From Gloeobacter kilaueensis JS1 (GTDB lineage Bacteria; Cyanobacteriota; Cyanobacteriia; Gloeobacterales; Gloeobacteraceae): a DNA stretch of 64,000 nt. Positions within the stretch are counted from its first letter, which is position 1. Every line of letters begins with the position of its first letter. The stretch is from the NCBI RefSeq assembly GCF_000484535.1, contig NC_022600.1:1736001-1800000 (forward strand), given 5' to 3'. Under the pieces are notes generated by a model that did not search any database, had not been told where the DNA came from, and saw only the letters and a program-made list of their open reading frames with translations. The position numbers and the translations under genes were made by a program. Of the stretch, positions 8,260 to 18,700 are shown one piece after another.

Positions 8260-8442
8260 CAGCATGGGCGCTACAGCGACAGGTTACAGCGCTGAGTGCT
8301 TCGACCACTCTTTGTGGGATATTGCCTCAAGACTAGAGCTTGTGATGGACTGGCGAATGCGAGGCAATGGGTATGCAAGGAATAATCTTCGACCAGCAAA
8401 GGCCATAAATAAGAGATCTGGTGCATCGAGAGATTTACAGCA

Positions 8443-9414
8443 ATGATTGTCTTGTTATGGTCCCTTCTGCTTCTGATCGGGGTCGCAGTGATCGTGTGGG
8501 GAGCAGAGACCTTCGCTCTTCACCTCGGGGCTGCCTCTGTACAGCTTGGAGTGAGTACTTTTGCTCTGGGGGTGCTGCTTGCCGGGGCAGAGCCCGAGGA
8601 ATTGGTGACCGTCGTCACCGCCTCCTTGCGTGGCTCGCCAGGTATCGCCCTGGGCGATGTGATCGGTGCCAACGTGGCAATCTGCCTGGTTGCCCTTGGA
8701 GTCGGAGCAGTGATCGCCCCGCTGCCCTTCCGTTCGCGGGTGTTGCGCTATGCCCTGGCCGGTTTGCCGGTTGCGGGCATTGCCTGCTGGTTCACCTGGG
8801 ACGGGATGGTTGACCGCCCAGAAGGGATAGTGCTGATCGGGCTCTACGTCCTTTACGTGGCGGTTATCTGGTTTTTTGAGGGTCGCCCGCCCGCACTGGG
8901 GGAAGTGGAAGAAATCGAGGAGGCTGAAGCAGAATTGGCCATTGCCGACCGGACCCCCACTCCAAAGCGGGTAGGCCGCGAACTGTTGCTGGTGTTGCTC
9001 GCAGTGGCCGCGATGGCAGGTGGTGCCAGCTTGCTGGTCGAGGCCGTCCAGCGTATCAGTGGCGTGGAAGAGACCCAGACAGACCTGGGTCTCACTCTCG
9101 TCGGGTTCGCCACGGCTTTCGAGCTGGTGGTGCTGGCCTGGTCGGCATCTCGGCGAGGAGCCTCCGAAACAGTCGTCGCTGGTGTGGTGGGCTCATTCGC
9201 CTACAACTCAACGATGACACTGGGAGCAGGTGCCCTCGTTCAGCCCCTCGTCATTGAGGACACAGCCCGGTTGCACTTGCCGCTGCTGGCGATGCTCACC
9301 TCGCTCGCTCTGGTGATCGCCCTGGCTGTTCCCAAAAAACAACTCGGTCGTCTTGCTGGGCTGATCTTGCTCGCCGCCTATCCGCTATTTGTGCTGGCTG
9401 TTTTGTTCCAATAA
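8443..9414 (+). CDS. CaCA-superfamily sodium/calcium exchanger-like protein
   Basis: This 323-residue membrane protein has the two inverted alpha-repeats of the Ca2+/cation antiporter superfamily. The first is AGAEPEELVT...ALGDVIGANVA in helices 2-3. The second is VGFATAFELVVLAW...VVGSFAYNSTMTLGAGAL. An acidic loop (EVEEIEEAEAELA) lies between the halves. Such proteins exchange Ca2+ or other cations for H+ or Na+. The start ATG 8443 opens directly into helix 1. It is a single-gene unit, and the high GC matches the preceding acquired transport genes. Confidence 0.8.
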   Translation: MIVLLWSLLLLIGVAVIVWGAETFALHLGAASVQLGVSTFALGVLLAGAEPEELVTVVTASLRGSPGIALGDVIGANVAICLVALGVGAVIAPLPFRSRVLRYALAGLPVAGIACWFTWDGMVDRPEGIVLIGLYVLYVAVIWFFEGRPPALGEVEEIEEAEAELAIADRTPTPKRVGRELLLVLLAVAAMAGGASLLVEAVQRISGVEETQTDLGLTLVGFATAFELVVLAWSASRRGASETVVAGVVGSFAYNSTMTLGAGALVQPLVIEDTARLHLPLLAMLTSLALVIALAVPKKQLGRLAGLILLAAYPLFVLAVLFQ

Positions 9415-9590
9415 AGAAAAGGAGCACTTTCTTGACCGCCGATCCATCCTTACACAAAAGAACGAGTCCTCAGCCTGGGGGTCAAAAAAGTCCGTCAAGG
9501 TATCAAAGTCAAGGTTCTTACGGCTACAACCAGTTTTCTTCCTTTTCGCCAGAGATGCCAGGATGCATAGTTGGCAGTGCTTTCGGATAG

Positions 9591-9959
9591 TTGCATTTAA
9601 TCCCGGTTGAAAAAGCGTTGATTGCAGATCCAGCCTCCGATGATTTCAAGCCGCTACACCTACCGCTCAAACCGGACATTGACGGCTCTGGACCGACGGC
9701 CTATGCGGTTATCAACGTCAACATTTACCCGAACGACAACGATGGGCGCAGAGCCTACCATGGGCAGTGGTTGAATCTGGTACAGCAACAATCTGCACCG
9801 CTTTTGCTTGAAATCTACAAAGCCTACATGCTGATGACCTATGCTGAGAGCAGAGGGTCTCTGCAAATGCGTTTCAGTGCCGAGGTCGAGCAGTTGAATT
9901 TAACGGCAGGCATCGATCTTCAGCCACCCCAACTGCCTCCAGGAGAGCAACCACCGTGA
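9591..9959 (+). CDS. Hypothetical protein, TTG start
   Basis: An open frame of 122 codons begins right after a stop at 9588-9590, with TTG at 9591 or 9618 as the only starts. The text (IDGSGPTAYAVINVNIYPND, EIYKAYMLMTYAE, EQLNLTAGIDLQPPQ) has a normal protein composition. It overlaps the next small frame as GTGA, which is typical of real coupled genes. No family was recognised. Confidence 0.5.
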   Translation: MHLIPVEKALIADPASDDFKPLHLPLKPDIDGSGPTAYAVINVNIYPNDNDGRRAYHGQWLNLVQQQSAPLLLEIYKAYMLMTYAESRGSLQMRFSAEVEQLNLTAGIDLQPPQLPPGEQPP

Positions 9960-10117
9960 GCGACATCCGCAACGTAGCGTACCAGCAAAGCACCGAAGAG
10001 CGTCTGCATCGCCTGCGCTCGCTGGTCAAAGCTGTGGAGGAGACAGCGGATAAGGTGAGCAAGCCAGTGGGAAGCCAGTTTTTCCAACCCCAGGTTCCGG
10101 CACTGCCAACAACCTGA
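9956..10117 (+). CDS. Small hypothetical protein (53 residues), coupled to upstream gene
   Basis: The GTG at 9956 overlaps the preceding stop (GTGA). The product reads VSDIRNVAYQQSTEERLHRL and continues as a charged helix with a short Pro-rich tail. The 4-base overlap is the main support. Function is unknown; the helix could be an oligomerisation or regulatory segment. Confidence 0.4.
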   Translation: MSDIRNVAYQQSTEERLHRLRSLVKAVEETADKVSKPVGSQFFQPQVPALPTT

Positions 10118-10201
10118 GGCGGTAGAGGACGCATGGTCTGTTGCGCCAGTAAGGCTCTCAACATTTCTACTTGCTCACCGTTGACAGAGCCTGGCAACAG
10201 C

Positions 10202-10687
10202 TCAATGCTCGTTTGTTTCGAGAATGCTCAAGATGAGTTGGAGGGCGGAGATCTGCTGCTGGACGCTCTCCAGTTTCAATTCGTCACCTGCAACCCGTCG
10301 GAGGTCTGCAGCGAGATTCTTGGAGCCAATTAGTTCGACCACTTTTGCCTGGGGCACATTGCAACGTAGCAGGGCAACCAGCACGTCGAAGGAAGGATCG
10401 TCCGGGGCCAGAGCGAACAGCCGGTGGACCACCTGAATCTTGAGCGGTAGATCCCGGATTTGCTCGAAGCGGGGGTCTTTTCTGAGCTTTGCCCGGCTGT
10501 AGAGTGTCTGCGGCGCGTAGCCCAGATCTCTGGCGAAGTCGTTGAAATTCTGGTAGGGTTCGCCGTTGTCTTTGCTCCAGTGCGACCACAGGCGCTGCTC
10601 TTTGACGGCGAACGCCGCCTCGGCCTGCTCCTGCCAGGGCCGATTCTTGTCTTTGAGGATGGAGACGTACTGGTCTTTTTGATCCAT
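10202..10687 (-). CDS. Putative HTH plasmid protein
   Basis: This 161-residue soluble, helical protein contains a likely helix-turn-helix, NFNDFARDLGYAPQTLYSRA, near residues 47-66. The C-terminal third (VPQAKVVELIGSKNLAADLR, then a long helix) could be for oligomerisation. The family is not recognised. An HTH protein on a plasmid is a reasonable candidate for a partition or operator-binding regulator, but nothing links it directly to the palindromes described elsewhere. The start ATG 10687 is the first in frame. Confidence 0.5.
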   Translation of the reverse strand: MDQKDQYVSILKDKNRPWQEQAEAAFAVKEQRLWSHWSKDNGEPYQNFNDFARDLGYAPQTLYSRAKLRKDPRFEQIRDLPLKIQVVHRLFALAPDDPSFDVLVALLRCNVPQAKVVELIGSKNLAADLRRVAGDELKLESVQQQISALQLILSILETNEH

Positions 10688-10809
10688 CTGCGGCGCATCC
10701 GCCGGGCTCTAGATCACGTCCATCGCCCGCCCTGGTCGCCCTGAACTATATCGCAACTGGAGCGGGAGTGACCTTCTCACAACACGCCGCACGGGGGTAG
10801 CGACAGAAT

Positions 10810-11346
10810 CTACGGGTCGAAGATGCCCCGGCCCCGATTATCGAACAGTCCTCCGTCGCCCCGGTTGTCCAAAATTCCTCCACCTGGCCCATTGCCGAGG
10901 CTCGCAGGATTGAGGGGATCGTAGCCGCCGCCGCTACCCGCGAGGGGTGAGCTGCTTTCACCTGAAGCGCGTGTCGTTGTGCCCGAAGGGGCTTTCAGCA
11001 CCACCTCCACCTGAATGCGTTGGGTGGCACTCGTCTGGGACTGCTCGTTCAACGCATTCCTGAAGACCACTTCCCCCGGTTTGCGGCTGCGCATCGACTT
11101 GAGCCGCACGCTCAAACCGGCGGCCAGTTGCTGCAGCCGGGACTGCTTTGCTGCACCCGCCTCTCCTGCCCTCCGCTTTGCTCGGAACCTGGCCATTCTG
11201 GCTTGCCACCAGTCCAGGTCTTGACCGACCATTCCCGACCCGTAGACAATGAGCGAGAGGAAGGCGACCAGAAGATTATGAGTTGCAAGTGCTGCAGCAG
11301 CTAAAACTATCCCAAAAATCATTGAGCAGGTCGGTAACTTCTTCAT
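10810..11346 (-). CDS. Small membrane protein with Gly/Asn/Asp-repeat tail
   Basis: About 178 residues from ATG 11346 (MKKLPTCSMIFGIVL); the frame opens at 11373, but the earlier codons lie in the operator palindrome. Two hydrophobic segments near the N-terminus (about residues 8-40) are followed by a basic helix (RMARFRAKRRAG) and a polar region. The end carries short repeats GGGILDNRG, GGLFDNRG, RGIFDP. No family was recognised. It is divergent from the membrane AAA+ ATPase across 88 bases that hold a shared palindrome, so joint control is plausible. Confidence 0.5.
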   Translation of the reverse strand: MKKLPTCSMIFGIVLAAAALATHNLLVAFLSLIVYGSGMVGQDLDWWQARMARFRAKRRAGEAGAAKQSRLQQLAAGLSVRLKSMRSRKPGEVVFRNALNEQSQTSATQRIQVEVVLKAPSGTTTRASGESSSPLAGSGGGYDPLNPASLGNGPGGGILDNRGDGGLFDNRGRGIFDP

Positions 11347-11358
11347 GTTTTTCACTTC

Positions 11359-11373
11359 GTGCATGGCTTGCAC
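11359..11373. promoter_or_regulatory. Palindromic operator, copy 1 (AAA+ / small membrane protein)
   Basis: GTGCATGGCTTGCAC is one of five copies of an NTGCAWGNCNTGCAN palindrome in this window. It lies in the divergent gap between genes starting at 11346 (minus) and 11435 (plus). A TATAAT box is present on the minus strand at 11391-11386, which would place the palindrome just after the transcription start of the minus gene, a repressor-like position. Confidence 0.55.
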
Positions 11374-11434
11374 AATACTGCAGCTATTATAGGCACACCG
11401 TTTGCTGAGCTAATCACCTTACTGGTGCAGACCG

Positions 11435-12997
11435 ATGGCCGAAATTCACCGCTCGAACCCCTTGCCCACTCCCGACGAGCTGCAGCGCTTCGAGCAGGCT
11501 GTCGCAGAGGGCACTGCCGGTTACATCCTGATCCAGGGACTGCTCTGGTCGGCCTACGTCGCTGCGATCCTCTGGGGTGGGACGCGCCTGATTCTGGGCG
11601 GTCTGGATTTGGGGCTGCCTTACTACACTTCGACCCCTCTTGAGGAGATGCTCGATGTTGTGGGCGAGGTTCTCGCTCACACTCAACTCATCGTTCTGGA
11701 GTTTCAGTACGCCACCGGTCTGCCCTGGTGCGTGCTGGGTCTTCTGCTGATCGCTCTGCGCATGTTCAGCTCCGCGCACTTTCGTCTGCGCGTGGCAGCG
11801 GAAGCTTTTGGGGAACCTACGACGCCAAAGGCTTATCTCAAACCAACCCTGATCATCCTGGTCACCCTGGGAAGCATCGGTGCAGTTCTGTGGCTCAACT
11901 GCCTCCCCGACGCCGCCCGAATTCATGGACTGATCCGCACCTGGGAGATGGCCCGGTACAGCTGGCGGGCCGCTCATCCGGTTGCAGGCATCTCTAACCC
12001 TGCCCAGGCAGTCCTCTTCGTCGCTAACTGGGCGATGATCCTTTTCTGGTGCCGCTGGCTGGTCGGCCCCCTGCCCCTCGATTACCGCCGCTCACGTGCT
12101 CGAGAAGTCAAAGCTGATCGCGCCTGGCTGCGGACGATATTCCTCGGTGCCCCGGTCAAGTTCGGGTTGCCCCGCCTACGAGACTTCACTTTCCGGGAAG
12201 TGCCTGGAACCGGTAGCGCTCCCGAACCGGTGATCTCCACCTCCTCTCTGGGTTGGGAGGATCTGATTTTGCCGGAACCTACCCTGGAACACATCCGCCT
12301 CACCCTCGAAGTGCTCAGCGATCCAGACAAGCAGCGCCTGCTGCCTGTGCCGCCTCGGGGGATGCTCCTGTACGGTCCACCCGGCACCGGTAAGACCCAG
12401 GTTGCCCGAGTGATCGCCTCGGTCGGAAACTTCAACCTCTACACGATCGGCACCGCAGAAGCCCGTGGCCAGTTCATCGGTTGGGGCCCGGCTCGAATCC
12501 GTTCCATCTTCGAGGCAGCCCGCAACAACCCGCCAGCTATCCTGTTCATCGATGAGATCGATGCGCTCGCTCCCAACCGGACCTCATTTGTCGATAGCGG
12601 CGGCATGTTCGCAGATACCGTCAACGAACTTATCCAGCAGATGGACGGCCTGAGCGGCGAGCGGGTCTTCACGATCGCTGCCACCAATCATCCCGAGCGC
12701 ATCGACCCTGCTGTTCTGCGTCGCCTGGGCGTCGATCCTGCAACCCGGCTCTGGGCCATCGAGATCCCACTTCCTGACTACGAGTGCCGCCGGAAGCTGC
12801 TTCAGCACATCCTCAAGAACCAGCCCCTGTCTGCCGATTTCGACTGGACAGCGATCGTCAGGCTGAGCGATGGTCTATCCGGTGATGGGCTCAACTCGCT
12901 TTGTACCCAAGCGGGCCTGAATGCCATCAAGCAGCGACGAGTTGCGCTCACAACTGAGGATTTCTTTGCCGCTTTGGGTCACACCTGCACTTCCTGA
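11435..12997 (+). CDS. Membrane-anchored AAA+ ATPase without a protease domain
   Basis: This 520-residue protein has about three to four hydrophobic segments in residues 20-205. A classical AAA module follows at about 270-520: Walker A LLYGPPGTGKTQVARVIA, Walker B AILFIDEIDALAP, sensor 1 AATNHPERID and an Arg-rich RRLGVD region. The layout resembles FtsH, but the protein ends after the AAA lid and no HEXGH zinc protease is present. It could act as a membrane unfoldase or remodelling ATPase for an assembly encoded nearby. The start ATG 11435 is 62 bases downstream of the palindromic operator. Confidence 0.75.
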   Translation: MAEIHRSNPLPTPDELQRFEQAVAEGTAGYILIQGLLWSAYVAAILWGGTRLILGGLDLGLPYYTSTPLEEMLDVVGEVLAHTQLIVLEFQYATGLPWCVLGLLLIALRMFSSAHFRLRVAAEAFGEPTTPKAYLKPTLIILVTLGSIGAVLWLNCLPDAARIHGLIRTWEMARYSWRAAHPVAGISNPAQAVLFVANWAMILFWCRWLVGPLPLDYRRSRAREVKADRAWLRTIFLGAPVKFGLPRLRDFTFREVPGTGSAPEPVISTSSLGWEDLILPEPTLEHIRLTLEVLSDPDKQRLLPVPPRGMLLYGPPGTGKTQVARVIASVGNFNLYTIGTAEARGQFIGWGPARIRSIFEAARNNPPAILFIDEIDALAPNRTSFVDSGGMFADTVNELIQQMDGLSGERVFTIAATNHPERIDPAVLRRLGVDPATRLWAIEIPLPDYECRRKLLQHILKNQPLSADFDWTAIVRLSDGLSGDGLNSLCTQAGLNAIKQRRVALTTEDFFAALGHTCTS

Positions 12998-14007
12998 GAT
13001 GAGCATTTACCCTCTTATCAATGCTGATCGGAGATGAAAATGACTACTGAACTTGTCACATCTACTACCGAGCTGCCCCCGCTACTCAACTAGATCGAGC
13101 TTTCATGGGTGAGTTCTGGAGCACAATTCAACAGTGCGTACCGCTAAAAGTATAGATTAATTTCCCAGCAACGAGGCTCATTGCTACAACGTCAAACGGC
13201 TGGGCAGCTATCCCTACCTAAATCAATATCATGATCTTGGGTAGTGACCAGCAACTGTCAGAAACCCGTGAGCATAGACGCTTGTTGTACCAAAGCATCT
13301 AAGTAGGTGACCAAGAAAATGCTCCCAGTACTCGCTCCTAAAACTAGCTCGTTGCATAGGTTTTAGGCGCTGGACACTAAAGGATTTTTTAGTGCTTCTA
13401 CTTAACAGTATATAAACTAATCCTAGACAAAGCCCTTTTAGGTGAGTTCGTCGCATATCAAGTGGGTTGTTCGGTTTCGCAAGCTTTTACCTCATCATAA
13501 TTGTTATAAGGACAAAGCCGCAACGCAGAAATATGTAACTAGCTTCGACAAAACACAGTGCTTCGCTTATTTATTTGATCTCCGCCAAATCTTACATCTC
13601 CTATATGTATTTACTTTTTACAGATATATTCCCAGCATCTCACTGTTCCTCTCGAAACCTCATTGTCGATTGTCTTGCCGTTCAGCCTGATTGAAACTGA
13701 CTGTGGCTCGCGAGCAGCGCACTTGACTTGGAAGCGACATCTTCTTCCGGAATTAGCTGCAGGAGATTTAAACACAGCGATATGCAGTCTAGCTGCAGCT
13801 TGAACCATAAATCCGCCGTTTCGGCAGCTTTATCCTTCCAATTTACACGGCGGATTTATGCTTTCAGTCATCGGGAGTCTATGAGCTCAGTTGCATGGGG
13901 AACCATCGGGACACATGTCAACTTACGACTTAAATTATAAAGCTGCCGAATTGGCAGCCTTATGATTCCAAATTTGACGTGGCGGATCTATGCACCAAGT
14001 TACAAGA
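12998..14007. other. 1-kb gene-free, AT-rich region with repeats
   Basis: No convincing gene is seen; short frames here lack ribosome sites and family resemblance. The right third holds the inverted and direct repeats described at 13806-13993. The rest shows no structure that could be assigned. A replication origin is conceivable in AT-rich repeated DNA, but neither iterons of regular spacing nor a Rep gene was found. Confidence 0.4.
13806..13993. repeat. Inverted and direct repeats of the CATAAATC(C/T)GC family
   Basis: A perfect 13-base inverted pair, CATAAATCCGCCG (13806-13818) and CGGCGGATTTATG (13848-13860), is followed by a second unit. The block at about 13822-13861 recurs with changes at 13952-13993: GGCAGCTTTATCCTTCCAA versus GGCAGCCTTATGATTCCAA, each followed by GGCGGATNTATG. 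A near-perfect dyad, ATAAAGCTGCC-5-GGCAGCCTTAT, lies at 13937-13963. Related elements occur at 44164-44196 and 46766-46780. They lie just after the 3' end of an exported-protein gene. Confidence 0.6.
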
Positions 14008-15180
14008 TTACTTTACCAATAAGTTAATCATTGCGATGCAATCCCAGCCAAATGACTTCTCCCAGACCGGGCTATCCTTATCTTTGTCGGAGCGTTCCCA
14101 AGTCCATTGATCATGTCGTCTATTAGGATTGGCAGCATGAGTCTGATGAGCTGCTGAACAGCGATTGTACACCAATTCCCTAATTTGACCTGTTTGTTTC
14201 CGTCCATTATTTACCCACAAAGCAAACGGATTTTGAAGAAATTCAGGATCAACTTTTATTCTGCGGTCATCTCCCATTTCCTGCAGAATGAGAGAAGCAA
14301 CCTGAGCAAAATGGCAATTGTATTTGCCGCCTGTGCTGGAGTACTTACATAACAGATTTAGATACTCAATGTAGTCGCTAACATCCTTACCATCACCAAG
14401 TCGAATTCTTCTAAAGCCTGAGCGCCTTACTGGAGAGTGTGCATCAACATAATCAAACACACGCCGTACCATTGCTCCTCTTCCTTTAATAGCAAGAGGT
14501 ATTTTGAACGGTGCACCAAACTCATCCACAGATATATCATCTAATGTGCAAGCATCCAGTGATACGAGGCTTGTAAGATCCCATGGACAAAGAGCGAACC
14601 TACTCTGTGAGAGATGATTTTCCATCCAGCTGCTCCAGTGGTCTGCGAATTCGCGAGCTTTATTGGGGTTACCATATTTTTTCTGAGCAACAAGGTAGAG
14701 AAGTACTCCTAACATTTGATCTTGAGAAAATCGGTTTATACCCCATTCCCCAACTCTTGCACGAAGACGTTGTGGTGAGCGCCACATTCCACCCTCACCG
14801 TCCTTTGAATTTTCGATATTTTGACCAGCCCATTTCTCTCCACTATAGTAGAGAATTCCGCTGAAAAGAATTGAATCAGCATCTCCCGAACCCGTAGAAG
14901 GAGAATTGCACTGAGCTGGAGTTTTAGTTGGGGTTATTCCCTCACATCTATATTTGTTAGCCCAGGGGCGAATCTGTTCGCGTAATGCGGCAAGAGATTG
15001 ATTGGTGATTTGAACTGCCAATACTTCTTTTGAAAGCAGTGAATACGAAAAGATATTTATACAAAAAAACGCCAAAATCAACGCTCTTGCTTTAATCAAA
15101 AGTGACAGGGTCACCTTCAATATTGGAATGGGAAATCTGCTACTAAATTTAATCTGAGGTAACATCAACGTAATCTCCAT
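14008..15180 (-). CDS. Exported protein of unknown function
   Basis: This 390-residue protein has a hydrophobic N-terminal export segment (around ALILAFFCINIFSYSLLS). The mature part has several Trp and Cys residues and helix-like text such as FSQDQMLGVLLYLVAQKKYG and FADHWSSWMENH, and a conserved-looking end WEKSFGWDCIAM. The alternation of helices could suit an alpha-toroid glycosidase-like fold, but no catalytic signature could be named. It is AT-rich compared with the backbone and has repeats right after its stop, so it was probably acquired as a unit. No operon partners are seen. Confidence 0.6.
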   Translation of the reverse strand: MEITLMLPQIKFSSRFPIPILKVTLSLLIKARALILAFFCINIFSYSLLSKEVLAVQITNQSLAALREQIRPWANKYRCEGITPTKTPAQCNSPSTGSGDADSILFSGILYYSGEKWAGQNIENSKDGEGGMWRSPQRLRARVGEWGINRFSQDQMLGVLLYLVAQKKYGNPNKAREFADHWSSWMENHLSQSRFALCPWDLTSLVSLDACTLDDISVDEFGAPFKIPLAIKGRGAMVRRVFDYVDAHSPVRRSGFRRIRLGDGKDVSDYIEYLNLLCKYSSTGGKYNCHFAQVASLILQEMGDDRRIKVDPEFLQNPFALWVNNGRKQTGQIRELVYNRCSAAHQTHAANPNRRHDQWTWERSDKDKDSPVWEKSFGWDCIAMINLLVK

Positions 15181-15726
15181 AGTGTGTACTCAATCTTTTG
15201 GATAGCTTGAGGTGTTCTTAAGTCAATGCCTTATCTTGAGAAGCTTGGAGTATTATTCTTTGTTATCTAGCTTAAAGAGGGTATTCCCCAAGAAAAAGCT
15301 CCGGTAGCTGTACAGACCAAAGTAACAGACAAAACCTTGGCTAAAATACTCTTGTGACTATTTCTCCTCACTTCGCTATCACCAATTTGTTTGAACCTAC
15401 AACACACAATTTGCAGGCGTTTCTCCAGGGAATGTCAATCATCTCTAGACCTGGTGCTATGAGTAAGCTGAAATGAACTCACAGCTTGTAGTTAAGCGTT
15501 AACTATGGCGGGTCACGGGTGGTCTCTTAAGAGTTCTACCCCTGCTTTTAGCTGCTTGCCCACCTTCACTGCTAGTGCCAGCTTGGGAGCTAACAATATT
15601 CTTGGTTACCCACTCCAACTTGAAAATGCAGAAAATGTGAGATGTAATATTGAGATTCGTTACGAATGCGATGTATTGAGGCAGAAGTGGCTATAGAAAC
15701 TGATCTTAGATCTTGGGAGTAGAGCC
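15181..15726. other. Gene-free AT-rich stretch before the STAND gene
   Basis: No gene is supported in these 546 bases; the 63-codon frame at 15505 lacks a ribosome site and family resemblance. The stretch presumably contains the promoter of the large WD40 gene, but no strong consensus boxes could be fixed by eye. Confidence 0.35.
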
Positions 15727-18700
15727 TTGGATTTCGAGGAAGCTGTGCAATTTCTCGCCAGCAGAACAGATTTTGATGAACTTTCCGACTTAGAATTGTC
15801 GATCCTCCGGGAATCTTGGCGAGGATCCACCTACGAAGAAATTGGGCAAAAATGCCGTTACAACCCCGATTACGTCAGGGCAGTGGCGTGTAAATTGTGG
15901 AAGCGTATATCGAAGGCATTAGCTTGCAAAGTCACGAAGAACAATTTTAAAGCGTCTATAACAAGTAAAGCTTCTAAAACAGCAATTCAACCAGCTGTAG
16001 ATAGCGTGGTCGCCGAGCTGCTCTTGCCTAAGCTCCAGTCATGGGACTGCGATGAAGAGGTAGTCACCGCCAGATTTTTCGGTCGTTGCTTGGAACTAGA
16101 GAAGATCAGTCACTGGTTGAAGGAAACCAACGGTCGCATGATGATTATTTCTGGAAATGGTGGTATTGGCAAAACTTCACTAGCATGGCAAGCCATCAAG
16201 CAATCATCCGAAGGCTTCGATTTTGTTGTCTGGCGTTCGTTGCGCAACGCACCATCGCTTGAAAAGCTTCTAGAAAACCTTGTTGGTTTCGTTTCGGGAT
16301 ATAAAGAGCCGCTTTTGGCGGAAAGCCTCACCGATTGTATCCGAAGACTGACTGATCACCTGAAGCTCAAAAAGTGTCTGATTGTCTTGGACAATTATGA
16401 TGCCGTACTCGATCCAGAGGAATCTAATCCTGCGTTTCAGAAGTATTCAAGATTAATTTCGGCAGTCTGCGAAGAAGCACATATTAGTAAGGTGATAATC
16501 ACAACTAGGCAACCTCCGATCAGTTCTATTTTCAAGCGCATTGACCACATAAAGAACTTTCAACTAGGAGGGCTAGACGAGGATGCTGGGAAGAATGTTC
16601 TACAAGGCGGTAATTTGCAGGGATCAGATGAGCAGTTTAAACGCCTGAACCAGTTTTATCAAGGAAATCCGCTGCTTCTAAAAATCGTGGCAGCCTCTAT
16701 TATTGAGATATTTGCTGGCGACATTGATACCTTTTTTAAGCAAGAGAGCGGTTTGTTTCTTGGGGTCAGTTCTCTACTTAATGAGCAGTATTCTTTATTA
16801 AAGCCGATTGAGAAAGACATCATGATTTTGCTCGCTATCGCTCGTGTGCCTCTCTCTTTCGTTGAATTGCACCAAAAAATTTATCCCGCTCGTTCTACTG
16901 TCAATGTGATGCAGTCTCTCGAGCTTCTTCTATCAAAAGCCTTGGTGGAAAAAACCCTGAGAGGCTTCACGCTTCAACCGGTTCTGATGGAGCATGTTAC
17001 CGACCTTTTTATAAAATCGGCTTGTTCTGAAATCACTGATAGCAGTAGCAATGCTCTCTCACGCTTTCCACTTGTAGAAGCTCAAAAGGCCGAACACATC
17101 CGCTCGAGCCAGAGACGGATGCTTCTTGTCCCTCTATTGCAAGCATTGGATGTGCATTACGGGTCAAAAGAAAAACTTGTTGAGCGACTGAACATTCTTA
17201 ATGACGGTAAGCGATTGCACAACGAATTAGGCCAGAGTTACTGGACAGCTAACTTAATCCATTTGTTTGCCCACCTGCAAGAAAACCTTTGTGACTACGA
17301 TTTTTCCGGTTGCGCTGTTTGGGGAGCTTGCCTGGATCAGGTGCCATTCCACCGCGTCGATTTCTCGGGTGCTAAATTTCTTAATTGCATCTTTCAGGAT
17401 TGTTTCGGCCAGATCATTTCCATGGCTTGCACCGAAGACAGCACCAAACTGGCCGTAGGAACTGTCCAGGGCGAAATTTTAATTTATGACAAACACGGGA
17501 ATATGCTGAACCGCTTGTTGGGGCATAGTCATTGGGTGGGGGCACTTGCGTTCAATCCAGCTGGCCAGCTGCTAGCAAGCGGCGGTAACGATCAAACCGT
17601 TCGGTTATGGGATGTCGAAACTGGAAAGTGTGTGAAAGTCTTTGCACAACGGGGCAGTTATGTCCATGCAGTCTCTTTCAGCGCGGACGGGAGGTTTTTG
17701 GCCTTTCCCGATGTTGATAGCTGCGTATGTGTCTGGAATGTAATAGAGGATGGGACTGCGTTTTGTTTACGAGGGCATTCGATGTTTGTTACGTCCATCG
17801 CTTTCCACCCACAGGGACGATGGTTAGTAAGTAGTGGGTTCGACGGCGGCGTTTTGGTGTGGGATTTAGCAGACGGAGAGAGTAAGCAACTCGGTCAATT
17901 TCAGGGGGCAATAGCGTGGGATGCAAAATTCAGCAACGATGGCCAGTTAGTAGCTGTCGCGGGCAGTGAGGGTTTGGTCAGGATCTGGGATTGGGCATCC
18001 GGTGAATTGCTGCACGAACTAGCTTCGGGCTTGGGTTTTGTCATGGCTTTAAAATTTGTGCCCGGATCGCCGTTGCTGGCTGCAGCTGGGGCGGATGGAG
18101 CGATCCGGCTCTGGAACAGCGATACGGGCATCTTGCAAAAATGCCTACTTGGGCACCGCGCCCGTGTTCACGAGCTGATCTGGGTTGCTGCCCACGGGCA
18201 CCGGCAAGAACCAATGCTTGTGAGTGGAGGTATCGACCGAGAACTGCGGTTCTGGGATCTATCCAATGGGAACTGCCTCCGTACTAACCAAGGTTTCAGC
18301 AACGGCGTTTGGAGTTTGGCTTTGACTAGCGACGGCAGACGTCTCGTAAGCGGACACGAAGACGGTACCGTTAGTTGGTGGGATACAGTCTCGAGGGAGT
18401 ATCTATACAGCTTCAAAGCGCATGAGGCGTGCATTTGGTACATCGCGCTTAGTGGCCAAGAAAGGTGGATCGCCACTGCAAGCGACGACTGCACTGAAGC
18501 AGTTTGGGACAATGAAGAGCGTCGGCAGGTGTTCCGATGGCGGTGCCCCGACCCCTATATCCGCACACTCACCTTTGGCAAGGACGATCAATTTCTAGCA
18601 ACCAACGGAGAAGGGGGCAGTTTGTGTCTGTGGAACACCCAAACTTGGGGGCAGCAAGTTGTGCCGACCCTGCATCATGCTCCAATCAGTGCTGTGGCTT

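Noticed and set aside
12998-13800. Replication origin in the AT-rich gap
   Set aside because: No regular iterons, no DnaA-box cluster that could be identified by eye and no adjacent Rep gene; the idea cannot be supported.
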